Assembly: GCA_943704415.1 (NCBI GenBank)
Contig: CALSCO010001657.1
Location: 1 to 16,748, forward strand
Reading direction: 5' to 3'
Length of the DNA stretch: 16,748 nucleotides
DNA from: Parvularia atlantis
Lineage: Eukaryota; Opisthokonta; Rotosphaerida
The notes beneath the pieces were generated by a model. That model did no database searches. It was not told the origin of the DNA and saw nothing but the letters and a program-made list of their open reading frames with translations. Below, piece by piece: positions 16,661 through 16,748 of the stretch (position 1 is the stretch's first letter; every line of letters begins with the position of its first letter). Both the position numbers and the translations under genes were made by a program.

Positions 16661-16748
16661 ATGCCGGTGCGCTGTGCCACGGCCGTGCGCGCTCGACGCC
16701 GTGCGTCTTCGCCTCCGGCTGATGACCTTGCGAGCCGTGCAGAAGTAC
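16661..16748 (+). CDS. Probable gene start, partial; possibly U1 snRNP protein C
   Basis: ATGCCG (16661-16666) is followed by a typical local intron, 16667-16742. It begins GTGCGC, holds a CTGATGAC branch-like motif and ends GTGCAG 76 nt later. The next exon begins AAG TAC before the window ends, so the protein starts M-P-K-Y. U1 snRNP C, which stabilises U1 at the 5' splice site, starts MPK(F/Y/H) then YCDYC in many eukaryotes. The start is compatible, but four residues prove nothing. The splice signals support a gene; the product name is a guess that the next bases would settle. Confidence 0.35.
   Translation, partial: MPVRCATAVRARRRASSPPADDLASRAEV

Noticed and set aside
1-16748. CRISPR array, insertion sequence, transposon or operon
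   Set aside because: No regularly spaced repeats, transposase-like protein or terminal inverted repeats were seen. The genes are eukaryotic and intron-bearing.

Overview
The window reads as nuclear DNA of a GC-rich, compact, intron-dense eukaryote. Evidence: spliceosomal introns in every gene, an intron-containing tRNA-Ile(UAU), eukaryote-only protein families, and no bacterial operon signals. Introns are 42-80 nt and mostly begin GTGCG. They carry a CTGA(C/G/T) or CTCA(C/A) branch-like motif about 10-25 nt before a CAG. That pattern, with a Drs2-type flippase and an FTS-type E2 variant, fits a high-GC fungus, most likely a basidiomycete yeast. The taxon is an inference; a GC-rich protist is not excluded.

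Layout. 1-461: no gene recognised; an (AG)13 tract and two CCAAT boxes. 462-5021 (-): VPS50/syndetin, 27 exons. 5022-5329: shared divergent upstream region. 5330-7575 (+): F-box/LRR-like protein, 3 exons. 7607-9043 (-): serine racemase/3-hydroxyaspartate dehydratase, 9 exons. 9093-10138 (-): peroxisomal delta3,delta2-enoyl-CoA isomerase, 4 exons. 10139-10215: 77-bp divergent upstream region. 10216-11211 (+): FTS/AKTIP-like E2 variant, 4 exons. 11325-16223 (-): Drs2/ATP8A-type P4-ATPase lipid flippase, 14 exons. 16410-16576 (-): tRNA-Ile(UAU) with an intron of about 95 nt. 16661-end (+): probable start of another gene with a 6-nt first coding exon (M-P | K-Y), possibly U1 snRNP protein C.

The gene models were spliced by hand. 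Each junction was chosen to keep frame, to give a GT (or GC)...AG intron, and to restore family similarity. All six complete models close in frame: 1032, 710, 328, 291, 268 and 1377 residues. Together they hold 55 introns, three of which appear to be GC-AG.

Three of the six proteins act on endosomal membranes: VPS50 (EARP tether), FTS (Hook/FHIP dynein adaptor) and the flippase (TGN/endosome). The others are metabolic (SRR, ECI) or ubiquitin-ligase linked (F-box). I see no new biological system. What is unusual is the gene architecture: very high intron density beside one gene with a 1,955-nt uninterrupted exon, GC-AG introns with a shared start, many stop-free 3n introns, and very short intergenic gaps.
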